NCBI RefSeq assembly: GCF_900105685.1
Contig: NZ_LT629781.1
Coordinates: 2,232,001-2,296,000, forward strand
Origin: Verrucomicrobium sp. GAS474
GTDB taxonomy: Bacteria > Verrucomicrobiota > Verrucomicrobiia > Methylacidiphilales > GAS474
Length of the DNA: 64,000 nucleotides
Reading direction: 5' to 3'
The notes below the pieces were generated by a model. That model ran no database searches. It saw nothing but the letters and a program-made list of their open reading frames with translations, and was not told the DNA's origin. Position numbers and translations under genes: made by a program. Positions 18,800 through 29,405 of this stretch are shown piece after piece; within the stretch, counting starts at the first letter, position 1; each line of letters begins with the position of its first letter.

Positions 18800-19621
<822 letters not shown>

Positions 19622-20449
19622 AAGCCGCCGCCGACTGGCGGCACCGCCTCCATGATCCCGCCTTCATCGCCCGCCGCGCGGCGGCGGCGGCGAGGAAGCT
19701 CGGCCTCCGCCGCCGCGTCCTGGCGCGGACGGGGGAGGGGGTGATCGAGGCCTACGAGAGCGTCGGGCAGGGGGTCCGGGGCGAGGTCCGGCCCCGCGTC
19801 TATCTTTCGGCCGGGATGCACGGGGACGAGGCCGGGGGCGTCGAGGCGATCCTCCGCTGGATGGAGGGGAAGGGGAACCGCTGGGCCGCGCAGGTCGATT
19901 TCACCCTCGTCCCGTGCATCAATCCGGGCGCGATCCGGGGGAACACGCGGAACGGCCCCGACGGCCTCGACTGGAACCGGGGCTTCGCCTGGACGGCGCC
20001 CCACGCGGCGATCGACGCCCTGAAGGCGGGCGTCCGCTCGCGCGGCCCGTTCGACCTCGCCCTCCTCCTTCACGAGGATTACGACGGGTGCGGCCTCTAT
20101 CTCTACGAGCTCAACACGGCGGGCGAATCGTGGGGGAACGCCCTCCTGGCGGCGGCTCTCCCTTTCCTCCCCTCGGACGGGCGGGCGAGCATCGACGGCT
20201 CCCGCTCGAAGGGCGGCCTCATCGCGCGGAGCCTGGAGAGCCCGACGCTCCGGGCGCGGCTCGCCCATTACGGCGTCCCCGAGGCGGCCTGGCTCGTCGC
20301 CACCCGCCTCGCGCCCCGCGTCTACACGCTGGAGGCCCCCTCGGAATTCGACGTGGAGCGGCGGGCCGACGGCCTCCGCGCGGCGGTCGACCGGGCGCTG
20401 ACGCTGTTGGTCGAGGAAAAGGGGCGCTAAGAAGGTCTCAAGAAAGGTC

Positions 20450-20477
20450 TTTTAGCGGGCGGAAAGGACCGCTAAAA
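20450..20477 (+). repeat. inverted repeat just before pheA
   Basis: TTTTAGCGG (20450-20458) and CCGCTAAAA (20469-20477) can form a 9-base-pair hairpin ending 7 bases before the pheA GTG. There is no T-run after it on either strand. It could hinder ribosome access or end upstream transcription weakly. Confidence 0.4.
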
Positions 20478-20484
20478 AAACCGG

Positions 20485-21333
20485 GTGAGCGAAAAAATCG
20501 CCAAGATCGGTTACTTCGGCAAGGAAGGCAGCTTCTCCCATCGGGCGGCGCGCCTCCGCTTCGCGTCGGCTTCGCTCGGGGCTTATCCCCTTGTCGATCA
20601 GGCGTTTGATGCCCTCGTCCGGCAGGAGGTCGCCGCCATCGTCGTCCCCATCGAGAACGCCTCGAGCGGGACGATCACCGACACCGTCGACCAGCTGATC
20701 CGCCTCCATGCGGGGGGCGAGGAGAACCGCTACCTCGTGCGGGAGTGCCTCTCGATGCCGATCCACCTTGTCCTCCTTTCGGTCGAGGCCGCGGTTCCGT
20801 CCGGAGTCCCCTACCGGAAAATCTTCTCCCACCGCGCCGCCCTGACCCATGCCCGGTCGTGGCTGCGGGAGACCTTCGCCGGGGCCGAGCTCGTCGAGGT
20901 GGAGAGCACCTCCCACGCCGCCCTCCTCGCGAAGGAGCAGCCCGGCACCGCGGCCCTCGCCGGGGAGCAGGTCGCCGAGGAATACGGCCTCGTCGTCGTC
21001 CGCCGCGACGTCCAGGAGGCGATCGCGAACCGGACGAAGTTTTACGTCGTCGGCGCGGCCTTCCCGGACTCGCAGCCGGCCAGCCACACCAGCCTCGTCT
21101 TCGAGGCGGCCCACCGGCCCGGCAGCCTCGCCATCGCCCTCAACGCCCTCGCCATCCAGGGCCTGAACCTGACGATGATCCAGTCCCGTCCGATCCCGGG
21201 CCGGTTCGACGAATACCGCTTCTTCATCGAGTTCCAGAACGGCGGGCGCGAGGAGGAGGCCGTCCGGGCCCTGCGCGGGGAGACCGATTCCCTCTCCGTC
21301 CTCGGCTCCTATCCCATCGTCAATCTCTCCTAA
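20485..21333 (+). CDS. pheA: prephenate dehydratase with ACT domain
   Basis: A 282-residue mono-functional P-protein (no chorismate mutase domain) that converts prephenate to phenylpyruvate for phenylalanine synthesis. It starts at GTG. The N-terminal GYFGKEGSFSHRAA and VPIENASSGTITDTVDQL, plus the diagnostic NRTKFYVVG at about residue 177, mark the catalytic domain. The ACT domain follows with HRPGSLAIALNALAIQGLNLTMIQSRP, a variant of the ESRP phenylalanine-binding motif, so feedback inhibition is expected. It is 6 bases upstream of rfaE1. Confidence 0.94.
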   Translation: MSEKIAKIGYFGKEGSFSHRAARLRFASASLGAYPLVDQAFDALVRQEVAAIVVPIENASSGTITDTVDQLIRLHAGGEENRYLVRECLSMPIHLVLLSVEAAVPSGVPYRKIFSHRAALTHARSWLRETFAGAELVEVESTSHAALLAKEQPGTAALAGEQVAEEYGLVVVRRDVQEAIANRTKFYVVGAAFPDSQPASHTSLVFEAAHRPGSLAIALNALAIQGLNLTMIQSRPIPGRFDEYRFFIEFQNGGREEEAVRALRGETDSLSVLGSYPIVNLS

Positions 21334-21339
21334 TCGCTT

Positions 21340-22356
21340 ATGCCGCGCCTTCCTGCCGACCGTCTGGACGCCCTCCTGGGGCGCTTCGCCCACCTGAAGG
21401 TCCTCGTCCTCGGCGACCTGATGCTCGACGAATTCCTGTGGGGCAAGGTCTCCCGCATCTCGCCCGAGGCCCCGGTCCCGGTCGTCGAGGTCCAGCGTTC
21501 GGAATCGTATCCGGGCGGCGCGGCGAACGTCGTCCGCAACCTGGCCGAGTTCACGCCCCACACCGCCGTCGTCGGCGCGGTGGGGCGGGACACGTTCGGC
21601 GAGACGCTGAAGGGGCTCCTCTCCACCCACGCGAGCGACGTCTCGGGGATCGTCGAGGTCGGCGATCGCCACACCATCCACAAGATGCGGATCATCGGGC
21701 GGCAGCAGCAGATCGTCCGGGTCGACCGGGAGAAGATCGCCCCCCTCCTCCCCCGGGACGCGGCGACGGTCATCGCTTTCCTCAAGCGGGAGATCCCGAA
21801 GTTCGACGCCGTCATCATCGAGGATTACGGCAAGGGCCTCATCACCCAGGAGATCGTCGACGCCACGATCGGCGAGGCGCGCCGCCACGGGAAGATCGTC
21901 ACCGTCGATCTCAACCCGAAGAACCCCCTCAACTGGAACGGCGCGACGGCGGTGAAGCCGAACCGGCCCGAGGCGATCGCCTGCGCGGGCCTCCATGAGG
22001 ATTCGCCGACCGCCGACGGCGTCGACGTCGTCCGGCAGGCTGCCGCGATCCTGCGCGAGCGGTGGCAGACCGATTACCTCCTGATCACCCTCGGCGAGGA
22101 GGGGATGCTCCTCTTCGACAAGGACAAGCCCGCCCCCTACCACACGCCGACCCAGGCGCAGAAGGTCTTCGACGTCTCCGGCGCGGGCGACACCGCCATC
22201 GCTCTCTTCACCCTCGCCCTCGCAGCGGGGGCGACGGGGATCGAGGCGGCCGAGATCTCGAACCACGCCTCGGGCGTCGTCGTCGGGAAGCTGGGGACCG
22301 CCACGCTGACGCTGGCCGAACTGCGCGAAAGCCTCCTTTCCTCCTCCGCCGTATGA
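21340..22356 (+). CDS. rfaE1: D-glycero-beta-D-manno-heptose-7-phosphate kinase (RfaE domain I)
   Basis: A 338-residue PfkB/ribokinase-fold kinase matching the N-terminal half of HldE. It phosphorylates heptose-7-phosphate to the 1,7-bisphosphate for LPS core synthesis. Seen are VLVLGDLMLDEFLWG, SPEAPVPVVEV, the GGAANVVRNLA sugar-binding loop and the FDVSGAGDTAIALF catalytic/anion-hole motif. The nucleotidyltransferase half of HldE is absent, so that step (rfaE2/hldC) must be encoded elsewhere. The stop overlaps the gmhB start as ATGA. Confidence 0.9.
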   Translation: MPRLPADRLDALLGRFAHLKVLVLGDLMLDEFLWGKVSRISPEAPVPVVEVQRSESYPGGAANVVRNLAEFTPHTAVVGAVGRDTFGETLKGLLSTHASDVSGIVEVGDRHTIHKMRIIGRQQQIVRVDREKIAPLLPRDAATVIAFLKREIPKFDAVIIEDYGKGLITQEIVDATIGEARRHGKIVTVDLNPKNPLNWNGATAVKPNRPEAIACAGLHEDSPTADGVDVVRQAAAILRERWQTDYLLITLGEEGMLLFDKDKPAPYHTPTQAQKVFDVSGAGDTAIALFTLALAAGATGIEAAEISNHASGVVVGKLGTATLTLAELRESLLSSSAV

Positions 22357-22913
22357 GTTCCGCGAGAAAGGCCGTCTTCCTCGACCGGGACGACACGATC
22401 ATCTGGAACGTTCCCTATCTCAACGATCCCGCCGGAGTGAAGGTGATCCCGGGCGCGCCCGAGGCGCTCCGCCTCCTCGCCGGGGCGGGGTTCGAGCTCT
22501 TCGTCGTCAGCAACCAGTCGGGCATCGGCCGGGGGAAGGTCACCCACGACCAGCTCCGCGCCGTCACGGCGGAGATGCTGCGGCAGCTGGGGGAGGGGAT
22601 CGCCTTCCGCCACATCTATCATTCCTACGGGGACCCGACGCTGCGCGGCAGCTCCGCCGCCGACCTCGCGACGCGGAAGCCGTCCCCCCTCCTCGTCCAC
22701 CGCGCGGCGGTCGAGTACGGGATCGATCTGAAGAAGTCGTTCTTCATCGGCGACCGGCTCGGCGACATCCTCTGCGGGCGGAACGCGGGGTGCCGCACGG
22801 CCCTCGTCCATACCGGGGAGAACGGCAAGGAATGGCCGATGGCGGGGCGCTTCGCCGACTTCGCCGCCGATTCCCTCGGGGAGATCGCGGCGTGGATCAA
22901 GGCCCAGGCCTAA
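22353..22913 (+). CDS. gmhB: HAD-family D,D-heptose 1,7-bisphosphate phosphatase
   Basis: A 186-residue HAD phosphatase that would remove the C7 phosphate of heptose bisphosphate, the step after rfaE1, which it overlaps by four bases. Motif I is FLDRDDTI (usually DRDGT), motif II is VVSNQSGIGRG, and motif III/IV is ATRKPSP...FFIGDRLGDILCGRNAGC. The zinc-binding Cys/His loop found in Escherichia coli GmhB is missing; the equivalent stretch, YHSYGDPTLRGSSAAD, has no Cys. Gene order supports the assignment; a histidinol-phosphatase-type HAD is the alternative. Confidence 0.82.
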   Translation: MSSARKAVFLDRDDTIIWNVPYLNDPAGVKVIPGAPEALRLLAGAGFELFVVSNQSGIGRGKVTHDQLRAVTAEMLRQLGEGIAFRHIYHSYGDPTLRGSSAADLATRKPSPLLVHRAAVEYGIDLKKSFFIGDRLGDILCGRNAGCRTALVHTGENGKEWPMAGRFADFAADSLGEIAAWIKAQA

Positions 22914-22930
22914 GTCAGTTTTTTCCGCAG

Positions 22931-23686
22931 ATGAAGACCGTCATTGTCATCCCGGCCCGCTACGGCTCGACCCGTTTTCCCGGGAAGCCCCTCGTCCTGA
23001 TCCGCAACAAGCCCCTCGTCCAGTGGGTCTGGGAGCGGGCGAAGAAAAGCCGCCTCGCATCGGGCGTCGTCGTGGCGACCGACGACGAACGGATCTACCG
23101 CGCGGTCGAGTACTTCGGCGGCGACGTCGTGATGACCTCGCCCGGCCATCCCTCCGGCACCGACCGGATCGCCGAGGTCGCCCGGAAGCCGAAGTGGAAG
23201 GCCGACCTCTACCTCAATGTCCAGGGCGACGAGCCGCTGATCGTCCCCCGGGAGATCGACCGCCTGATCGAGGCGGCGGCGGCCTCGAAGGCCGAGATGG
23301 CGACCCTCGCCCACCTCGTCGAGACCGAGGCCGAGGCGGCGAATCCCAACGTCGTGAAGGTCGTCCGGGCCGCCAACGGCGACGCGCTCTATTTCTCCCG
23401 CTCCCCGATCCCGTTCTGGCGGGACCGCCCGCAGGGGAAAGCGAAGCCGAAAAAAGGGGCCGAGGCTCCCGTCCTCTGGCGCCATATCGGCGTCTACGCC
23501 TACCGGGCGGCGGCCCTCCGGCGATTCGTAACCCTTTCTCCCGGAACGCTTGAAAAGGCCGAATCGCTGGAGCAGCTCCGCGCCCTGGAGAACGGAATGC
23601 GGATCACCGTCGTCCCGACGAAAATGCGTTGTCAGGGCGTCGATGCGCCCGCAGACTTGGCCCTTGTTCAAAAGCTCTTGAAATAG
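22931..23686 (+). CDS. kdsB: 3-deoxy-manno-octulosonate cytidylyltransferase (CMP-Kdo synthetase)
   Basis: A 251-residue enzyme that activates Kdo with CTP for lipid A-Kdo synthesis. It shows VIPARYGSTRFPGKPL (nucleotide-binding N-terminus), VATDDERIY, PSGTDRIAEVA, LYLNVQGDEPLI and the end of the domain RHIGVYAYR...LEKAESLEQLRALENG. All are standard KdsB landmarks, and length is normal. The start is the ATG at 22931, because the longer open frame upstream lies inside gmhB. pyrG, which supplies its CTP, follows 39 bases later. Confidence 0.96.
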   Translation: MKTVIVIPARYGSTRFPGKPLVLIRNKPLVQWVWERAKKSRLASGVVVATDDERIYRAVEYFGGDVVMTSPGHPSGTDRIAEVARKPKWKADLYLNVQGDEPLIVPREIDRLIEAAAASKAEMATLAHLVETEAEAANPNVVKVVRAANGDALYFSRSPIPFWRDRPQGKAKPKKGAEAPVLWRHIGVYAYRAAALRRFVTLSPGTLEKAESLEQLRALENGMRITVVPTKMRCQGVDAPADLALVQKLLK

Positions 23687-23713
23687 CCGGAAATCGTCAC
23701 AAATCGCACTTAA

Positions 23714-25333
<1,620 letters not shown>

Positions 25334-25343
25334 TCTCCCGACC

Positions 25344-26141
25344 GTGAGCGTCCCCCCCCTCCTCCTGATCTCCGGCCCCTGCGTCATCGAGACGGAGGAG
25401 CTGACCCTCCGCATCGCGGCCGAGCTGAAGCGGCTCGCCGCCGAGGCGGGGCTGAAGCTCGTCTTCAAGGCCTCCTTCGACAAGGCGAACCGCTCCGGCG
25501 CCGGGGCGCAGCGCGGGGCTGGCCTCGTCGAGGGGCTCCGCATCCTGAAGAAGGTGAAGGACGACCTCGGCCTCCCCGTCACCACCGACGTCCACGAGCG
25601 GGAGCAGATGGAGCCGGCCGCCCGGGTCGTCGACATCCTCCAGATCCCGGCCTTCCTCTGCCGCCAGACCGATCTCCTGGTCGCCGCCGCCGAGGCCGCC
25701 GCGCGGCATGGCCGGAGCGTCAACGTGAAGAAGGGGCAGTTCCTCGCCCCCGAGGACACCGACAACATCGCCGAGAAGCTGATCGCGGCGGGATGCAACG
25801 ATTACTGGCTCACCGAGCGGGGGACGACCTTCGGCTACCGGAACCTCGTCGTCGACATGCGGGGCCTCGCGAAGATGAAGGCGGCGGGCCACCGGGTCAT
25901 CTTCGACGCCACCCACTCCGTCCAGCAGCCCGGCGGCCTCGGCAAGGCGACCGGCGGAGACGGGGCGATGGCTCCCGTCCTCGCCCGGGCCGCCGTCGCC
26001 GTCGGCATCGACGGCCTCTTCATCGAGACCCATCCCGATCCGAAGAGCTCCCCCTCCGACGGGCCGAACATGATTCCGCTTGCCGAGATGGGGCCGCTCT
26101 TGCGTAAGCTCGTCCGGATTCATGAGGCGGCGCACGTTTAA
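25344..26141 (+). CDS. kdsA: 3-deoxy-8-phosphooctulonate synthase (Kdo-8-phosphate synthase)
   Basis: A 265-residue DAHP/KDO8P-synthase-family enzyme condensing PEP with arabinose-5-phosphate. It starts at GTG, 10 bases after pyrG. Landmarks are LISGPCVIE, FKASFDKANRSG, TTDVHE, LQIPAFLCRQTDLL, VNVKKGQFLAPED, TERGTTFGYRNLVVDMR and FDATHSVQQPGG. The final 20 bases overlap lptC, so translation of the two may be coupled. Confidence 0.96.
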   Translation: MSVPPLLLISGPCVIETEELTLRIAAELKRLAAEAGLKLVFKASFDKANRSGAGAQRGAGLVEGLRILKKVKDDLGLPVTTDVHEREQMEPAARVVDILQIPAFLCRQTDLLVAAAEAAARHGRSVNVKKGQFLAPEDTDNIAEKLIAAGCNDYWLTERGTTFGYRNLVVDMRGLAKMKAAGHRVIFDATHSVQQPGGLGKATGGDGAMAPVLARAAVAVGIDGLFIETHPDPKSSPSDGPNMIPLAEMGPLLRKLVRIHEAAHV

Positions 26142-26661
26142 CTTCGGGGCTCTTGGAATCGGCTTGCTGGGGGGAATCGTCCTTCTGGCCCCGGCCTCCC
26201 CCCTCCGCGCCCAGCAGATCGGCGCGATGCCCCTCGGCTCGGAGATCAAGGGCTTCTCCATGCCCCAGCGGAACACCGCCGGGGAGATGGAGGCCAACAT
26301 CGCGGGCGAGACGGCCAAGGCCGTCAGCATCAGCCGCACCGCGATCCAGGGCCTCCACGTCGATCTCTACAGCGATGGCAAGGTCGCCTCGGTCATCACC
26401 GCGCCGAAGTGCGATTTCTGGAACCTCGAGCGTCGCCTGAGCGGCTCCAGCGGCGTCGCCATCCAGCGGGCCGACCTCCAGATCCGGGCCGATTCGTTCG
26501 ACTGGGACTTCAAGACCCAGACTGCCCTCCTGCGGAACAACGTCCACGTCGGCCTCGGCAAGTTCATCGTCGGCGTTCCCGCCGCCTCGGCGGCTTCCCC
26601 CTCTTCGGCTTCTTCCGCTCCTGCCGCCCCCACCGCACCTTCCACCGCTCCCACTCCATGA
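26122..26661 (+). CDS. lptC: LptC-like LPS export periplasmic protein
   Basis: A 179-residue exported protein with an N-terminal signal or anchor segment (MRRRTFNFGALGIGLLGGIVLLAPASPLRA). Short repeated beta-strands (GLHVDLYSDGKVASVITAPKCDFWN, RADSFDWDFKTQTALLRNNVHV) resemble the beta-jellyroll of LptC/LptA. The tail is Ala/Ser/Pro-rich. Sequence similarity alone would give only an OstA-like protein of unknown role; the lptC call relies on position between kdsA and lptA, with overlaps at both ends. It would pass LPS from the inner-membrane ABC transporter to LptA. Confidence 0.68.
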   Translation: MRRRTFNFGALGIGLLGGIVLLAPASPLRAQQIGAMPLGSEIKGFSMPQRNTAGEMEANIAGETAKAVSISRTAIQGLHVDLYSDGKVASVITAPKCDFWNLERRLSGSSGVAIQRADLQIRADSFDWDFKTQTALLRNNVHVGLGKFIVGVPAASAASPSSASSAPAAPTAPSTAPTP

Positions 26662-27140
26662 AAGCCATCCCCGCCCTTTTCATCGCCCTCTTCCTCGGGT
26701 TGACCCTTCCCGCCGTCAGCCAGACCGCGCCCGAGGAAACCACCGTGAACGCCGATTCGTGCCGCTTTGACATGGGGCAGAAGCAGGCTGTCTTCACGAC
26801 GAACGTCTCGGTCACCTCGAAGGGGTTCTCCCTCAAGACGAAGGAACTCACCGTCTTCTTCTCGAAGAGCCCGGGCGGCAAGGTCGAGCGGATGCTGGCG
26901 CGGGGCGACGTCGACATCGTGAGCGACGGCCGTGCCGCCAAGGCGGCCCAGGCCGAATACATCGCCGAGGACGACCGCCTCATCCTCACCGGCTCCCCGC
27001 AGGTGACGCAGGGGAAGGACGTCATCACCGGGACGACGATCACCCTCTATCGCGGCTCAAACCGGATGGAAGTCGAGGGCCGCAGCCGCCTCGTCATCGG
27101 GCAGGACTTTGGGAAGTCGGCGGCCCAGCCGACGCCTTGA
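26658..27140 (+). CDS. lptA: LptA/OstA-like periplasmic LPS transport protein
   Basis: A 160-residue protein with a cleavable signal peptide (MKAIPALFIALFLGLTLPAVS). The mature protein is a continuous OstA-type jellyroll: ADSCRFDMGQKQAVFTTNV, VERMLARGDVDIV, QAEYIAEDDRLILTGSPQVTQGKDVITGTTITLYRGSNRMEVEG. The strands D(R)LILTG.P and V.G.TI.L are typical of LptA. Its start overlaps the lptC stop (ATGA). The usual next gene, lptB, is not here; the neighbour is convergent hpnE. Confidence 0.83.
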   Translation: MKAIPALFIALFLGLTLPAVSQTAPEETTVNADSCRFDMGQKQAVFTTNVSVTSKGFSLKTKELTVFFSKSPGGKVERMLARGDVDIVSDGRAAKAAQAEYIAEDDRLILTGSPQVTQGKDVITGTTITLYRGSNRMEVEGRSRLVIGQDFGKSAAQPTP

Positions 27141-27168
27141 TCCCTCCGATCATCTTCGTTAACACGAC

Positions 27169-29403
27169 CTAAGCGCGATCGACTGCCTCGGCCGCGCGGA
27201 ACCCGCTCCACGCCGCCCCTTCGATCGTTCCCGGGAGGCCGGTATCGGTCCAATCGCCGGCGAGGTGGAAATTCGCCCACGCGGTCTCGGAACCGGGCCG
27301 GATCTTTTCGACGGCGGGCGTCGCGCCGAAGGTCGCGCCCTTCCCCTTGTAGATAAAGCGGTGGACGACCCGCGCCCCTTTCGCCGACGGGAGGAAGCGG
27401 GTGATTTCAGCCATGGCCTGGGATTCCATCTCCTCGGCGTTCATCTCCCGCTGGGCCGTCGCCCCGCTGATGACGACGACGTAGGCGTAGCCGAGGCCCG
27501 ACGGTGATTTTTCCCCGGTGATCGCCTGGCGGTCGAAGAGCCAGTGGATCGGCGAGTCGAGGAAGCCGACGAAGAGCTTCCCTTCGGTCATGATCGGTTG
27601 GTCGAACCAGAGGTGGAGGCTGACGATGGGGGAATCGGGAATCGCCGCGCAGGCGGTGCGCAGGGGGCTCTCCTCCGGTAGCAGGCCGCGCAGGGCGTTC
27701 CAGGGCAGGGCGCTGACGACGTGGCCGGCGCGATGGACGGTGCCGTCGAGGGTCTCGGCTCCGGCGATCTTTCCGTCCTCGATGAGGAGGCGCTTCACGT
27801 GGGCGCCGTGGACGACCTTCGAGCCGCACCAGCGGTGGAGGGTCTCGGCGGCGGGGGAGAGGAGTTCCCCGAGGCCGACGCGGCTGACGATGAGCTTCGA
27901 GCCGTCGGCCGAGGCGAGGAGCGCCCGCGTCAGGACGGTGGCGAGGAGCTGGGCCGAGGAGCCGGCGAGCGATTGGTTCAGGGCGGCGAGGCAGAGCGGT
28001 TCCCAGAGCGCGTTGACGAGGCGGGGCGGCTGGCCGAGCCGTTGCAGCCAGGCATCGGCGGTCTCGTCCTTGCCGGGCTGGTGGCCGAGGCGGAGTTGAA
28101 TGCCGAGCTGCAGCGCGGCGAGGCGGTCGCCCCACGTCAGTTCCTTGTATCCCGCCAGCGCGGAGAGGAGGTGGAACGGCGCGGGGAGCCGCAGCGCGGT
28201 GAGGGCGGAGGCCCCGCGCGGGCTGAGGAAGGGGACGTCGAGGCGGTCCTGGATGTGGAGCTTGCCCCGGGCGTCGAGGGTGTCGAGGAGGGCGAGGCTC
28301 GTCTCGTAGCAGCCCATGAGGACGTGCTGGCCGCTGTCGAGGACGTCGCCCGACTTCGCTTCCTTGAAGCTGCTGGCGCGGCCTCCGAGAGTCGGCTTCG
28401 CCTCGAGGAGGGTCACCGTGTGGCCGCGATGGATCAGGTCGATCGCGGCGGCGACCCCGGCGAAGCCGCCGCCGAGGACGAGGACGTGCTTCGGCGGGGG
28501 AGGGAGGGGGGACGCCTTTTTCTCCCGCCGCTTCGCGCGGAGGATCGCGAGGACCTTCTCCGGCTTCGTGAGGCCGACGTTGTGGGTGAAGACGTCGAAA
28601 TCGTGCTTCTCGATCTTGTCGAGGATCCCCTCGTAGACCTCGCGCATCACCTCGGCGGCGATGAGGTTCGGACGGTCGTGCGGATCGATCAGGCGGAGGG
28701 CCTTCGCGTAATAGTGGCGGGCGCGGAAGGCCTGGAACTTGAGGAACTTCCTCATCTGGCTGTTCCGCTCCCCCCCGGCCGCCATGCGGAAGATGTCGGC
28801 CTCGGAGAGGCCGAACTCGGCCATCTCGTCGGCGGGGAGGTAGACGCGGTCGATCGTCGAGTCCTTCTTCACGTCCCGCAGGATGTTCGTGAGCTGGAAG
28901 GCCATCCCGAGGGCGACGGCGTATTCCTTCGTGACCGGGTTCTTGTAGCCGAAGATCTCGATGCTCGCGAGGCCGACGGCGCTGGCGACGCGGTAGCAGT
29001 ACTGCTCCAGCTCGGCAAAGGTGGCGTAGCGCGATTTCACGAGGTCCATTTCGACGCCGTTCAGGATCTCGTCGAGCGGCTCCTGTGGGATCTTGAATTC
29101 CCCAACGATCTCGCCGAGTTCCCTGCCGAGGGGGGAGAGGGGCTGGTCCTTCCCGCCGGAGCAGGCCCGGGCGACCTCGGCGCGCCAGAAGGCGAGCTCG
29201 ACCCGCTTCTCCTCGAGCGTCAGCGTCTCCTCGTCGGAGGCGTCGTCGACGACGCGGCAGAAGGCGTAGAAGATCGCCATCCCCCGGCGGCGATGAGCGG
29301 GGAGGCTGCCGAAGGCGAGGGCGAGGTTCGAGCCGCTCGACGCCGTGATCTGCGCGGAGGAGGGGAGGGCGGCGGCGGTCGGGGGCGGGGTGGCGCTGCT
29401 CAT
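27169..29403 (-). CDS. hpnD/hpnE: fused presqualene diphosphate synthase (HpnD) - hydroxysqualene dehydroxylase (HpnE)
   Basis: One uninterrupted 744-codon gene holding two enzymes that are normally separate. Residues 1 to about 292 are HpnD: FYAFCRVVDDASDE (first Asp-rich motif, D53-D57), EILNGVEMDL, and LTNILRDVKKDSTIDRVYLP (second Asp-rich motif, D177/D181). A Lys/Pro-rich linker follows. From about 305 the sequence is HpnE: HVLVLGGGFAGVAAAIDLIHRG (FAD dinucleotide fold), LLEAKPTLGGRASSF, and the C-terminal FAD motif FHLAGDWTDTGLPGTIEGAAWSG. Together with hpnC, just upstream, these convert farnesyl diphosphate to squalene for hopanoids or related lipids. The ATG at 29403 was chosen because upstream sequence belongs to hpnC. 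Confidence 0.92.
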   Translation of the reverse strand: MSSATPPPTAAALPSSAQITASSGSNLALAFGSLPAHRRRGMAIFYAFCRVVDDASDEETLTLEEKRVELAFWRAEVARACSGGKDQPLSPLGRELGEIVGEFKIPQEPLDEILNGVEMDLVKSRYATFAELEQYCYRVASAVGLASIEIFGYKNPVTKEYAVALGMAFQLTNILRDVKKDSTIDRVYLPADEMAEFGLSEADIFRMAAGGERNSQMRKFLKFQAFRARHYYAKALRLIDPHDRPNLIAAEVMREVYEGILDKIEKHDFDVFTHNVGLTKPEKVLAILRAKRREKKASPLPPPPKHVLVLGGGFAGVAAAIDLIHRGHTVTLLEAKPTLGGRASSFKEAKSGDVLDSGQHVLMGCYETSLALLDTLDARGKLHIQDRLDVPFLSPRGASALTALRLPAPFHLLSALAGYKELTWGDRLAALQLGIQLRLGHQPGKDETADAWLQRLGQPPRLVNALWEPLCLAALNQSLAGSSAQLLATVLTRALLASADGSKLIVSRVGLGELLSPAAETLHRWCGSKVVHGAHVKRLLIEDGKIAGAETLDGTVHRAGHVVSALPWNALRGLLPEESPLRTACAAIPDSPIVSLHLWFDQPIMTEGKLFVGFLDSPIHWLFDRQAITGEKSPSGLGYAYVVVISGATAQREMNAEEMESQAMAEITRFLPSAKGARVVHRFIYKGKGATFGATPAVEKIRPGSETAWANFHLAGDWTDTGLPGTIEGAAWSGFRAAEAVDRA

Positions 29404-29405
29404 GG

